From NCBI GenBank assembly GCA_024734555.1, contig JANPWX010019802.1, forward strand, positions 248,001-312,000: a stretch of DNA of 64,000 nt, in the 5' to 3' direction. The stretch is from Trochalopteron elliotii (lineage: Eukaryota > Chordata > Aves > Passeriformes > Leiothrichidae). A program made the position numbers and the translations under genes. Below, piece by piece: positions 1 through 11,265 of the stretch (the stretch's first letter is position 1; every line of letters starts with the position of its first letter). Below the pieces are notes generated by a model. It had not been told where the DNA came from. It made no database searches and saw nothing but the letters and a program-made list of their open reading frames with translations.

Positions 1-2444
1 TTGTTTAGGAAACTGAAAACAATTACCTACTTTTCCTTTGGTAAAAAATGAATTCTGAAGTTATCTGCAAGTTTAAGAATCTAATGTGTTTCTTTCAGTT
101 TGTATTTTTATATTTTGTTCAAGAAATCCAGTATTTCGGACACATATTATTGATACACAGAAAACAAAGTTTACTCCAGAACTGGTTTTAGAAATACATT
201 TATGTCTGAATAAGACTATTTCCTTAGTGGTAAGGATTGCACGATCCACTTATTCTTTTCAAAATAATGTAAATTTTTCTGCCTTCTTTACCTTAGTAAC
301 ATTCATTGTAAAGACAAAATAATCCCAGACATACTCTTTGTAGAGTTAATGATTGGCAGTAACTTAAAAGCAGACTATACTATATTAAACACAAGCCCAG
401 ATTGTTTGGGCACAAAACCCAGAATCCCGGCACTGAGATTTTTCTTGGCTAAGCATCAAAGCATGTTAATAGGTAGAGTGTTAGGCTGGGACAAAGACGG
501 GATTGTTACTGTGGTATATTTCATCCTGCTGCTACTTGGCAAGACTCAGTGTATTTTTAGGTGAAGTTTGTGTGTGCATTTGTCTAGTCACCTGGAAAAA
601 AGGATGCGTATATGACCCGTGAAAATGCAGTTAGCGTAATGGAAGGTGAGAACGTGTAATCCTTATTATACAGTGAATTGTTAGCACCATATACTGGGTA
701 AGATACCATTTCAAAGACTTGGAGTGTTCCCAGTTGTTTAGCTGCACATGTGATTTTTTTTTTTTTCTTGTAACATAACAGGATGGATTTAGCAGTGGTA
801 TAGCCGTGTACTTTTTAATTGCTAAATGTTCATGCTCCATTTCCTTTCTTTGTTTCAACAGGGTTGAGTAGCATGGGAAGAGACTTTTTGAGGGTTTTCT
901 TTTTATTATAGAATACATTTTCTGTAAATATGGGCGGTTTATCTTAAAGTGGTACTGCAGTGAAGGATGACTGGAGTATGTTCAAACAGTTTCTTTAAAC
1001 ATCACATCTGCTGTTTCACCCTACACAGTCAATCCATATTACAATTCAATATTTTCATTATTTTTACATGCCTTTTAACAGAGCCAAGCAGGTAATAAGT
1101 ATTTTTAATATAATATAGAACAAGTTATGTTAGTTACCAGATTCTGATTGTGGGATGTTTGTAATGAATAATGGTTTGTAAAAAAAAAAAAAAAGGAATT
1201 CAATTATTGCCTAAAAAGTTGTTGTGTTGCATTTCTGATAATTAGTAGTTAATAGTTGATAATTTGATAATAGTGAAACAAAATAAATCACAAAACTTTC
1301 TGAGCTGAATCACGGAATGGGTAAGGTTGGAAAGATTGAATAAAATCTATGTCAACATGAATAAAGGAAACTCAACTTGAATCCTTATAAGGGTATATCT
1401 GCTTCTAATAAGAAGCTGTTTATCTAATGAAAGTGGAAAACATCCAAAAAGCCTGAACCTTGAGAGGATAAGGCAGAAAAGGCTGCTAGGATCATGTCAT
1501 CCAGTGATTTACCTAAGAGAGCACACAAGACTCCTAAATTCCTTTATCTCATTCTTATCTTTTGGTGGAAAAAAAAATCCCACGACACAAAAATTTTCTT
1601 CAGTAATTGCTTTTCTTATTAAGTAAATAAAAATGCCGCTTTTCACTCTGCCTTTTGACTCCTCTTGGACCCCTTTTCACTCATCTGCTAGCCTTCTGTT
1701 AGCATATCTTCATTTGCAAATTGTACTAAATCTCTCCTGGACTTTGGTGCATCAAGTAAATTAAGCATTAACTTTCTTTTGTGGCATTTTACAGTTTTCC
1801 CCAGCTTTTGTTATGTGTCAGCTTCATAAAATATTATTCTGCATTTTCTTCCTTCACACAAGATAGTTTCATAGCCTATCTTTTCTTTATGTCCACACGT
1901 AGTAGAAGTAATTTTTTCATTACTCTAAGTTACAGTTCTGTTATTTTTGCTCAAGAACACTTTATCAGTCTCAGGCATGTAATTATCTGAGCTGTATTTT
2001 CTCATTGTAAAGAATGATATGACACTACTGTTTCCCCTTCTTTCACCCCCTGTTCTCTAGATTTTTCCTCCCATTTTATTCATCAGTATTCCTCATGGCT
2101 CAAAAAAAAATCTCTTTAAGCAATTTCTAAAAAACACTTGGAAGCAAACTGCATGACCATGTTGCTTTTTTTTCTCTGATGCTTATTTTTAGTTGCTTTT
2201 CTTTTTGTTTTGGGAGAATTGAAGAAGACAGAAAAATAAGTCATCCTCGGATATCATATCTGGCTTTTTCTGATATATGAACAGAAAGAGCCATGGAATC
2301 TTTTTTTTTTTTTTTCTTCTCTACATTGCAAGTCCTTTTCCTTTTTGGCGGGGTTTTAATCCCTAACATAAAACAGTAATAATGTAGGGGGGTTTCTGTA
2401 TGTGCTCAAAGATGAATGTCTGTGTATCTTCAGCTGTGCCTGTT

Positions 2445-2476
2445 GTTGTTGTAAATAAATGTTGTTGTAAATAAAT
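2445..2476. repeat. 16-bp tandem duplication
   Basis: Two perfect adjacent copies of GTTGTTGTAAATAAAT, at 2445-2460 and 2461-2476. This looks like a recent local duplication or slippage event. Confidence 0.9.
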
Positions 2477-3518
2477 AGACAATAGTTGTTTTACCAGTTT
2501 TTCTACGTAAAACATTTTTACCTTGTGAAAGAACATCTGAGACCAAGTTAAAATTTTTTCTCCCTGTATGGTACTGTTTTTTAAATCAGGCCTTTGGCAG
2601 CAAATTGCAAATACCCAGCTTTACCCTTTATTCCATAAAGTTGTTTAGTCTTTGTATTTTCCTGGACCTTCAGTACAAAATTCAAGACACTAGTGAAATC
2701 AAGGTATCAAGCCAAATATCATGTGTTCATGGCATCTTTTTAAGTAAAATTTTTATTAGAAAGTAATGTGGGGTGGTTTTTTTGTATTTTAGTATGTCAA
2801 AAGTTGTACATATGTGTGTGTATGAATGAGCACCCAACAGAAAACTGATTGGGTGAATTCCTGTAGTTTCTTCTTATTCTGCTGGAGATTACTGTTGTCT
2901 TAAACCCAAAATACCTTTACTAACAATTGGACCAGGTATTGCTGGTTTCTACAGAGCATGGCATTTTGTAGAGACTGCCTTTTTTACTGAGAAGGTATAA
3001 AAGATTTGGACTAATACTACAGAATGGTTGTTGCTCTCAGGGGTTAATAGGATAATACAGCATCTGGCATGAGGAAATAACTCTGGAAATACAAGTAGCA
3101 CTATTAATGGCAGTGGGACTAGCAGTTCAAAATACACAATTTCATGGAGCTGGCTATAGCATGTGAATTTTCATTTTACAGTTTGCTACTTTCACTGTGA
3201 TATGTTCTCTAGTTCACCTGGGTCTCAGAGCTCTGAGATGAGTGGCACTGCCCCTTCACTTTCCAGTAAATTAGGGAATGCTTTGTGGCACCAGATAGAT
3301 AGGGACCATAAAAGTGAGCAGAAGAGAATAATGTAGAATGCTGTCATGCTGTATTATTCTTGTCCACTCATTTCTAGGTAAAGGATATTACTAAAGAAAG
3401 ACATATTGCTGCAAAAATTAGTGAGAAGTCAGTCTGACTTTTAGTGGATTTTGTGCATTGCTAAAGAAATGGGGCTCAACTGTCTGGAAAGAGAACTGAG
3501 TTTTAAAAGTTATATAAA

Positions 3519-3575
3519 ACTTCAATGTAGAATGAAATTTCTACATGTAGAATGTCACTTCAATGTAGAATGAAA
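3519..3575. repeat. 19-bp direct repeat, spacing 38 bp
   Basis: ACTTCAATGTAGAATGAAA occurs at 3519-3537 and again at 3557-3575. A partial third copy (CATGTAGAATG) lies between them at 3544-3554. This is a small degenerate tandem array with no known family. Confidence 0.85.
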
Positions 3576-5134
3576 GCCTTAAAATCATGCCCAGTCTATC
3601 AAATAACATGTGGACAAATGCTTTGTGTTCTTGCACATGTTCTTAGAGCAGTGGAGTTGACTTTTTTCAGCCACATGGTGGTGTGTGGAGTAGCATTGCT
3701 TGTTGAGTCCTATAAAATCCAGGCTTCACCCAGCTATACCTCCATAGTGTCATAAGCCTCCAGAATGTGGATGTACTGAGACATACTCACCTGGGAGAAG
3801 TGGGGTTAGTAAGTAGTTAACAAAACCAACCAACCAGCAAAATGAAGTCATTATTAAAAAACAAACAACCAAGCAAAAACCCACAATAAACACAACAGTG
3901 TTTTTCTTACCACCGTTTCCATTATTTCTCATTTTGGCTCATTGTGCACCTGAAAATCTGTGATCCTCTCAGTAAAAAAGGTTAGTGCACATTGTTTGAC
4001 AACTTCCCAAGTTAGAGAACAGCAAAGCATACCATAGTCACAGTTGGATAATTTCATAATAAAATCACTTTTTAATGAGAAGTGTATCAGCAGTACAGAC
4101 CTTTTGAAGTTCTTCTTAAGTTTGGCTGATAAGCAGCCATACTGAGCTCATTGATGGAAAAGCATTATTTGCTGAACAAGCCTCATGCTTAAGACTGGAA
4201 GTCATTGTTACGTCATTTCTTGGTTAATTGGCTGCACCTGTGATTTGTTAACAGCTCTAATCCAGTGGTCTCTGAACCACGTGTGGAAAGGTCAGCAGGA
4301 GAGGGTCTGGTGCACTGTGAAGCATTGTTAGAGGTAATCTTAGTTTGGCAACCTGTCATGCCTGTTAAATCCAGATTGTCACTTTTCAGCTCATGACGTG
4401 AGCTTCTCAAAATGAGAATGGTGCAGATAACTGGAAAATGAAGTCTGTGGTTCTTTTTCTGCAAGGAAAAGTTAGAAGTCTTTTCCTTAATTAAGAACAG
4501 AAGGATTTTTTTAAGAATGTATTGATTTGTAGGTTTCTCGTTTGTAATGAACAATTCTTTGCAACTTTATGCTTCTGAAAGTTGGAATTTGTTGTGGGCT
4601 TTTTTAAATAAAAGTGTAAAATTGATATGAATCCGGTGAAGATAGATAGTTATCTATATTAACACATGCATGCAAATATATATGTTGGTATTCCACTCTC
4701 CCTTTATGTCATAGGTTTGGGTCCTCAGCAGTCTCAGGTGCTTGTCATTGTGCTGCCTTTTATAATCTAATCGTGTCTGGTGAGACTGAGTTTTCAGTAT
4801 AGTTATTATATACAAATAACTACGTTGGTGCTATTTATGTACATAAGCTATCTTTTAACTCCAGTGTGCTTTTCAGCTAGTTAAGTAGTTTGAGTCCTCC
4901 AATAAATCAGGAAAATACTTTCCACATATGTTGATACTGTACCTGAATTTTCAAAGTGCATCTAAGTGTCTTGGGTAGTAGAATTTTCCTTTGTCTTTTT
5001 TGTACATTGTATAATAAGCAAGCTGCTAAATTTGTTTAAATAATTTGAAGTCGTTTACTGAAGCAACTGAAACAAACATCTCTTGTTGCATTGTTTATTA
5101 AATAGGAATAATCTTGCTGAAAGTTATGATATCA

Positions 5135-5815
5135 GAGAACCATAAAATTGTAGGGTAGGTTGGAAAGTATTACAAAGATCACCTGATCTAACACTCCTGC
5201 AGTGGTCAGGGATATCTTCCACCGTATTATTTTGTTCAGAGCCTTGACCAGGTTGACCTTGAATGAAACCCCAGGGGTGGGATATCCACCACTTTTCTGG
5301 GCAATGTTTCAGTGTTTACCACACCCACTGTAAAAAAAATCTTCCTTAGATCTAATCTAAAGCTACACTCTTCTAGTTTAAATCCATTACCCCTATCCCA
5401 ACAGGTCCTGCTGTAAAAAGACTGTCTCCATCTGTCTTACAGAGCCCTTTAGGTACTGAAAGGCCACAATCAGCTTACCCCAGAGCCTTCTCTTCTCTAG
5501 GCTGAATAACCTCAACTCTTTAGGCCTTTTTTTCACTGGATAGATGTTCCAGTCCTCTGATCATTTTCATGGGTCTCTTCTGGACCTGTTCCAACAGGTC
5601 CTTTGTTGGGAGCCCAGAGCTGATGCAGCCCTACAGGTGGGGTCTCAGCAGAGCAGAGCAGAGGGGCAGAATCCCCTCCCTGGCCCTGCTGCCCACACTG
5701 CCCTGGATGCAGCCCAGGATATGGTTGATTGTTTGGGCTGCAATTGCATGTTGCTGGGTCATGCCCAGCATTTTGTCCAAGTTGTTCTTACTGGGGCTGT
5801 TCTCATGATATCTTG
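5135..5815 (-). mobile_element. CR1 LINE, 5'-truncated, minus strand
   Basis: The antisense of the avian CR1 3' region. The left end reads as the reverse complement of the CR1 3' terminus (ACCATAAAATTGTAGGGTAG). It is followed by the typical antisense landmarks: a Cys/Leu-rich 'cacacccactgtaaaaaa' block, 'ctggacctgttccaacaggtcc', and the GC-rich part containing 'ggtggggtctcagcagagc' and 'cctggccctgctgccc'. About 680 bp remain, all from the 3' part of the element. No intact ORF remains; short open frames here at 5544-5870 are by-products. Confidence 0.88.
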
Positions 5816-8580
5816 CAGCACAGGAATCCTGTTTTTACAGGATTTTTTTTTTCACCAGAAAAAAGTGTAAGTGGGTAGGATTTTCTTGATTGAATTAACA
5901 TTTGTATATTTGTTGTGAGATTGCAACATCTGCTTTGGAAGCTGTTGGTTGTATATGGGACAGAGAGTATTTCTGAATGCATGTGAATTAAATACTAACC
6001 TAGTACAGTGTTCATGTTTCATTATTTTCCAAATAATTCCTCAAGAAATAGTAGTGAATTTATGTATAGCATGTCACTGTCACAGAAATTCCATTATGGT
6101 AGTATTCTCATTTTAAGTACATGGATACTGTAATTCACTGTAGATGAAGTATTTATGCCACTTTTGCTGTGGTAGAAGGTAGGGTCCAAGCTAATTTTAT
6201 TAATATATTTCCCCCTATAAGATACCATTCTCAAACTAGTAGGTTGTGTGGCTCTTTCTGTGAGTAGAACACAAAATGGAAAAAAACATCTTAGTGTGAA
6301 TTGAAGTCATCAGTTGCATAATCACCTCCAGAAACAGAGGATGGATTTAATGTGTTCAGCTTATTCTAAACTGCAAGTTTGTGTTTTTATTTTCTTAATT
6401 TTCATTTCTAATACCTGTTATTTGTGAAACACTCAAACTCACAGCTTCTTTAAGACTTACTAGGATATTAATTATAATGTACTTTGGAGTATTCTAATGA
6501 AATATGTTATTTTTATAATGAAAATATCATGGAGAATTCAGATTATTTCCTAGATACTTTATGTGCTCATTTTTTTCTTAAAATTCAACACTGAGCAATT
6601 TAGTGTTCATTCACAGTAGCCTAAAAAAGTTACCAAACTATTTCTTAGGTATGTTCATGTTACTAGTTCTTTTAATTACAAAGCAAGGTATCTGAAACTA
6701 GCCATTTTGTTAAAACGTCCAAAGAAAAACAGATCACTTCAGCCTCTAAAATTTGAAATTGTTTATCAGCATTACATGTTTGAAGTTGAAGTCACCTTTC
6801 ATCAACAAAGTATGTTTTTCTCATCTGAAAAAATAAATACTTAGATGAAAAATAAACCTTTGTCTACTTAAAATAGCTGTATTTTGTATGTCATGGTATC
6901 CCTTCTGTTTCATAGTGAGGATAATATCTTCACAATTGTTTTAGTGGAAAAAGTAATTGAATTGAATTTTACAATAATTTTCAATTTATTTAAAAGCATA
7001 AAAAATTAACTAAAGCTAGTTTTTATTTTTAAAAACAAGTGAAATCTGTCCTTTTAATTGAAGCTGATGGATTTTTTTAATAACACCTCTGCCAAGAACA
7101 AAGAGCTGTAGCTGATGGATTTTAGGGCATTATTCATGCACTGTCATATATCCTTCCTGTGTAACTGAATATAAGCCTTTTTGAAAAAATACTCATACCT
7201 ACCAAGAAAACAGTATTTATATTGCTTTTTGTATTAATCAAAATTCAGTGATACTTTTAAAGAGTTATTATCTATTATAAACTGATTTTTGTTTGGCAAA
7301 TCTTTAATCAGAGACAATTTTTAGTCACATTATCTGTGTTCTTCTCCAAGTTAGTTTTAGAGGCTGTCTCTCAAATCCTGTCCTGTTTGCATGGTTAGAA
7401 GCTTCTCCTGTGAAACCTCCAGTGGATAGACAAAAATAAATAACTTGTTCAAAGGCATAAAAATACTTCTATTTTGCATCTGCAAAATTTTATCTACAGT
7501 CTGTCCATGGCAGATATATTGTTATAAGGTTATAGCAAGGCTTTAGAGTTGTAGTTGTAGCCATTTTCTGATGGTAAGTTTAAAGGATTAAGCAGATCTT
7601 TCAAAACTATGTCGTCAGTAAGGTGGTAGAATATTGGTGAAGGGAAAATGCATTCATGGGTGTCTGTTTTCATTCAAGCATTTCCTCCACAAATTTACTG
7701 CCCAGTAACCTTTAGGCTCATTGTTGTTTTTTTTTCATTGACTGATGAAATGGTAGTTGCAGGCTGTTGGCAGAAAAGGATGGTTTTGAATGGTGGCTAT
7801 TGTTCTATTAACATTAGACCCTCTGGCTAGAGGATCAGCAAGAATGCCTGCTAAGATTAAGTGACAATGTTGTCTCCTGTTCATGGAAATAACTTGCTGA
7901 TAAACTATGACAGTACAAAAAGCCCTAAGGACTCGGGGTGGGAAAAGCTGTATTAAACTTCGTGTATTGCTCAGCAGAATTCTCACTTGCTAGTCAGTTT
8001 GTCCAGTAGTATGTATTGGGAAGTAGGAATAAACCTTACTTGTTTGTATTGTTTTGATAGTTCTTGAAACGAATCATGAGGTTCTATTTCTGTTTCTCCC
8101 TACTTTGATGTTACTTTTTTGATACTAGAACATCCACGGCATTATCTAATCCTTACAAGGAGTTATAGAATGTCTATTAAATAAATGTATTTCCAGTGTT
8201 TTGCTGAAATTTGTATCCTAAAAGGCTCAATAGTATGTTCATATTTCATACCTTCATATCTTTTGAGTATTTCATATAGTTGAGTATTTGGGCTAACTGT
8301 AGACAAGGTATGTGCCATAATTGTTTGATCAGGCTCTGCTAGCCTACTCCAAAAGATACTCAACTTTATTTAAATGCATTTGTGAGAAGTATTACTAGTG
8401 ATTCATATAATGTTATACAAATGCATGCTCCAAAATACCTTGGATTTAAAATGTTCTGGCATTCTTGAAATATTTTAATGTGTACAGAAATTTGGAATTC
8501 TCAAAGAGAATTCTTTGCATCTTTACAGCAGTCTGTGTTTTTGGGAATTTAATAACAAATGTTGAAATTGTTAATTTAGC
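5816..8580. other. Unique AT-rich intronic DNA
   Basis: No gene, RNA or transposon recognised. Short open frames on both strands look like chance. Confidence 0.55.
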
Positions 8581-8697
8581 ATTACAGAGTTACTGAGGTT
8601 GGAAAGACTGTTAAGATCAGTAAGTTCAAACATAAGCCTGACACTCCCAAATCCACCACTAAACCATGTCCCTAAATGCAGTTCTACATCTCCTGTC
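8581..8697 (-). mobile_element. CR1 3'-end fragment, minus strand
   Basis: The antisense CR1 terminus: 'aggttggaaagactgttaag' followed by 'ccaccactaaaccatgtccc'. Only about 120 bp of the 3' end is present. It resembles the fragment at 9892-10012, suggesting the same subfamily. Confidence 0.8.
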
Positions 8698-9479
8698 CAT
8701 AAATACAGTGATTCGCAACAGCAAGGTGTGTTGAAAAGTGAAATTCTTAGGAAGTAAAATTTTAATGTAGTTTTTAAAGAGGTATTTCTGTGATTCATAT
8801 GTATTTGAATAAGATATTATGGGTAATGTAATTCTATTTCTTTTTTTTTTTCTGTCTCCAGTTATGATTTTTATATTTCTCAAGTTTGTGAGGCTATCCC
8901 TTACTCTCAGATCTAAATAGTGCAAATTGTTATCTGTGTAAGTGGAATGAAATTATCTGGTTTTAGAGCACTTTGAGATAAATGTGTTTTAGAGCTTCCG
9001 TAGTTCCAAATATTCTGGATAATTTACAGTATTACCATAATATTTGGACCCAGTCTTAAAGTGGGGTTGCATACATTTATTTTATTAAATAAGAACTGTT
9101 CAGACTTGTACCTGAAAGTTCAAGTCATTTTTGGTGGTTACTCTTACTCTAGTAAAGTTATTTTTTCTGGCTTAAGTTAAGTTCCTTGAAACTTATTTGA
9201 GACTTACCCATTTTTTTTTTGTTATTTCATTTTCTGAAAAATAAGTGCATCCTCATGGGGAATATACTGTGTTGCAATAGCGGTTGGTTCTAGGCTAAGC
9301 CTCTGTTCTGTGCATAATCTTTTAATTCCCTTTAGCTGTGCAGAAGGAAGCTCTTGATAAAGTTTTGCTTTGACTTTTAAGACTAATCTAAATGCAGTAT
9401 TGAATAAAATACTGTTTTCTCATTTATGTTACCAAAATGATATGACCCACTCCTTCTTTGCCCAAAGAAGGAAGAAGGT

Positions 9480-9891
9480 CTGTCTGTCCTGTGGTGCAAA
9501 GCTGAGCACAGGATTCCAGGTGTGGCCTCAGCAGTGCCCAGCACAGGGGGACAGTCCCTGCCCTGGCCCTGCTGCCCACACCATTGCTGATCCAGGCCAG
9601 GATGCCACTGGCCTTCTTGGCCCCCTGGGCACACCCTGGCTCATGTTCAGTCACTGTCACCAGCACCCCCAGGTCCTTTCCAGCCCCTCTGTCCCAGCCT
9701 GTGGCCCTGCCTGGGGCTGTTGTGAGCCAAGGGCAGGACCCAGCCCTGGGCCTTGTTGAACCTCCCACCATTGGCCTCAGCCCATGATCCAGCCTGTCCA
9801 GATCCCTCTGCAGAGCCTTCCTGCCCTCCAGCAGATCAGCACTCACACCCAGACTGGTCTTGTCTGCAAGCTTACTGAGGATGCACTTGAT
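9480..9891 (-). mobile_element. CR1 internal fragment, minus strand, GC-rich
   Basis: Antisense CR1 sequence with the landmarks 'attccaggtgtggcctcag', 'ccaggccaggatgccactgg', 'gccttcttggccccctggg' and 'ctgaggatgcacttgat'. Both the 3' terminus and the 5' part are missing, and it stops abruptly where the next fragment begins. Elevated GC and the overlapping open frames on both strands come from the CR1, not from a gene. Confidence 0.85.
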
Positions 9892-10012
9892 ACAATCATA
9901 GAGTTATTTTGGTTAGGAAAGACCTTTAAGATCCTTAGATCAAACTGTAAAGTTAACACTGCCACAACCACCACTAAGCCATGTCCCTAAGTGTGGGACA
10001 TGCATCTACCCC
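9892..10012 (-). mobile_element. CR1 3'-end fragment, minus strand
   Basis: The antisense CR1 terminus begins at 'aatcatagagttattttgg' and runs through 'ccaccactaagccatgtccc'. It abuts the internal fragment on its left, out of element order, so it is a separate insertion. It faces the plus-strand copy on its right 5' end to 5' end. Confidence 0.82.
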
Positions 10013-10018
10013 CAGTGT

Positions 10019-10446
10019 AAAGGAGCACAAGTCCTGTGAGGAGCAGCTGAGGGAACTGGGGTTTTTTGGCCTGGAGAAAAGGAGGCTCAGCAGAGAGCTC
10101 TCTATTGCTCTCTAGGACCACCTGAAAAGAGGTTGTAGTGAGGTGGGTAGCAGTATTTTCTCCCACATAACCAGAAAAGAACAAGAGCAAATGGCCTCAA
10201 GTTGCACCAGGAGTGGTTTAGACTTGTTATTAGAAAAAATTCACTCTCCAATGCAGTTGTCAAGCACTGGAGCAGGCTGCCCAGAGAAGTGGTGGAGTCA
10301 TTGTCCCTGAAGATATTTTCAAGATGTATGTAGATGTGATGCTTGGGGACATGGTTTAGTGCTGAACTTGGCATTTGCTGGGTTAACAGTTAAACTCAAT
10401 GATTTGAAAAGTCTACCGCAACCTAAACAATTCTAGAATTTTATTA
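10019..10446 (+). mobile_element. CR1 3' region, plus strand
   Basis: Sense CR1 landmarks appear in order: 'gaggagcagctgagggaact', 'ttggcctggagaaaaggagg', 'ctcaagttgcaccaggag', 'ggagcaggctgcccagagaa' and 'ctaaacaattctagaatttt' at the 3' end. It is about 430 bp long and 5'-truncated. With the preceding minus-strand fragment it forms an inverted pair. Confidence 0.88.
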
Positions 10447-11117
10447 TCTGTCCAGAGAATCTCTCAAAAACTGCAGTTGCAGGTGCTCTAACCTGTTTTC
10501 TGACAAATCTGTAGACTCTTACATTGACAGACAACAAGACATGAAGTTATGAAAACCTTTGCATATCAGCTGAGATTCTTCATATCATCTGCAAGTCTGT
10601 CATTTTAAGCTTTGCTAAATAGTGCATGCTGTCCACACCAATCAAAATTTTTGCCATAGACAGGCTCCATTCCTCTCTAGGACAAAAGATCTGGTCATAC
10701 CATTCTGTACTGGACAGGAGATTTGATCCTATTGTTTTCAAGTCCTTTTCTCCCTTTTCTAAATATGCTCCTTTGTGTTTTCTTTTCATGCTTAATTTCA
10801 GTCATGGTGATATTAGTTTACTGTTTGAAGCCTTATATTTGCCAGGGAAAGAAAGATATTGTATTTAAAATGAGTACTTAAATAGAGTTATGAAGGACTG
10901 TTGTTCCAAGTGGATGTTAAGGAACTCTACTTAGTAAAAGTTTTAGATTCTGGAGTTCATATTTCACAGTACAACAGTGTATTTCATATCTTAAGGTCTT
11001 TTTCTATGGTCTGTCCCATAGATTAGCCAAGAAATACATATTTTGTGGTAGCATTGATGTAAAAAATGAAAAAATCTTATTCTTGCATTCTTAGGAGTCT
11101 GCAGTTAAAGGAAATAG

Positions 11118-11265
11118 GTATTCTGTTGTTCAAGAAGTGCTTGGATACCACTCCTGGGCGCATGCTATAATTTTTGGCGTTGTCCCATGCAAGGCCAGGA
11201 ATTGGGACTTTGATAATCCTTGTGGATTTCTTCCAACTCAGGATATTCTATGTTTCTGGGATACT
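11118..11265 (+). mobile_element. CR1 3'-end fragment, plus strand
   Basis: 'caagaagtgcttggatacca', 'ggcgttgtcccatgcaaggc', 'ccttgtggatttcttccaac' and 'caggatattctatgtttct' match the last ~150 bp of an avian CR1 in sense orientation. Confidence 0.85.

Larger units (their letters stand above)
1..5134. other. Unique AT-rich intronic DNA
   Basis: No gene or recognisable transposon. It holds homopolymer runs (A15 at 1180-1194, T15 at 2301-2315), a 16-base tandem duplication (2445-2476) and a 19-base spaced direct repeat (3519-3575). A 113-codon minus-strand open frame at 4213-4554 shows no family pattern and is not called as a gene. Confidence 0.6.

Noticed and set aside
4213..4554. 113-codon minus-strand open frame
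   Set aside because: No family pattern, no splice context, and the first half is AT-biased low-complexity text.
5544..5870. 108-codon plus-strand open frame
   Set aside because: It lies inside a minus-strand CR1; the frame is a shadow of GC-rich retrotransposon sequence.
9370..9846. Overlapping open frames of 129 codons (+) and 140 codons (-)
   Set aside because: Both fall in the GC-rich CR1 fragment at 9480-9891 and are repeat by-products.
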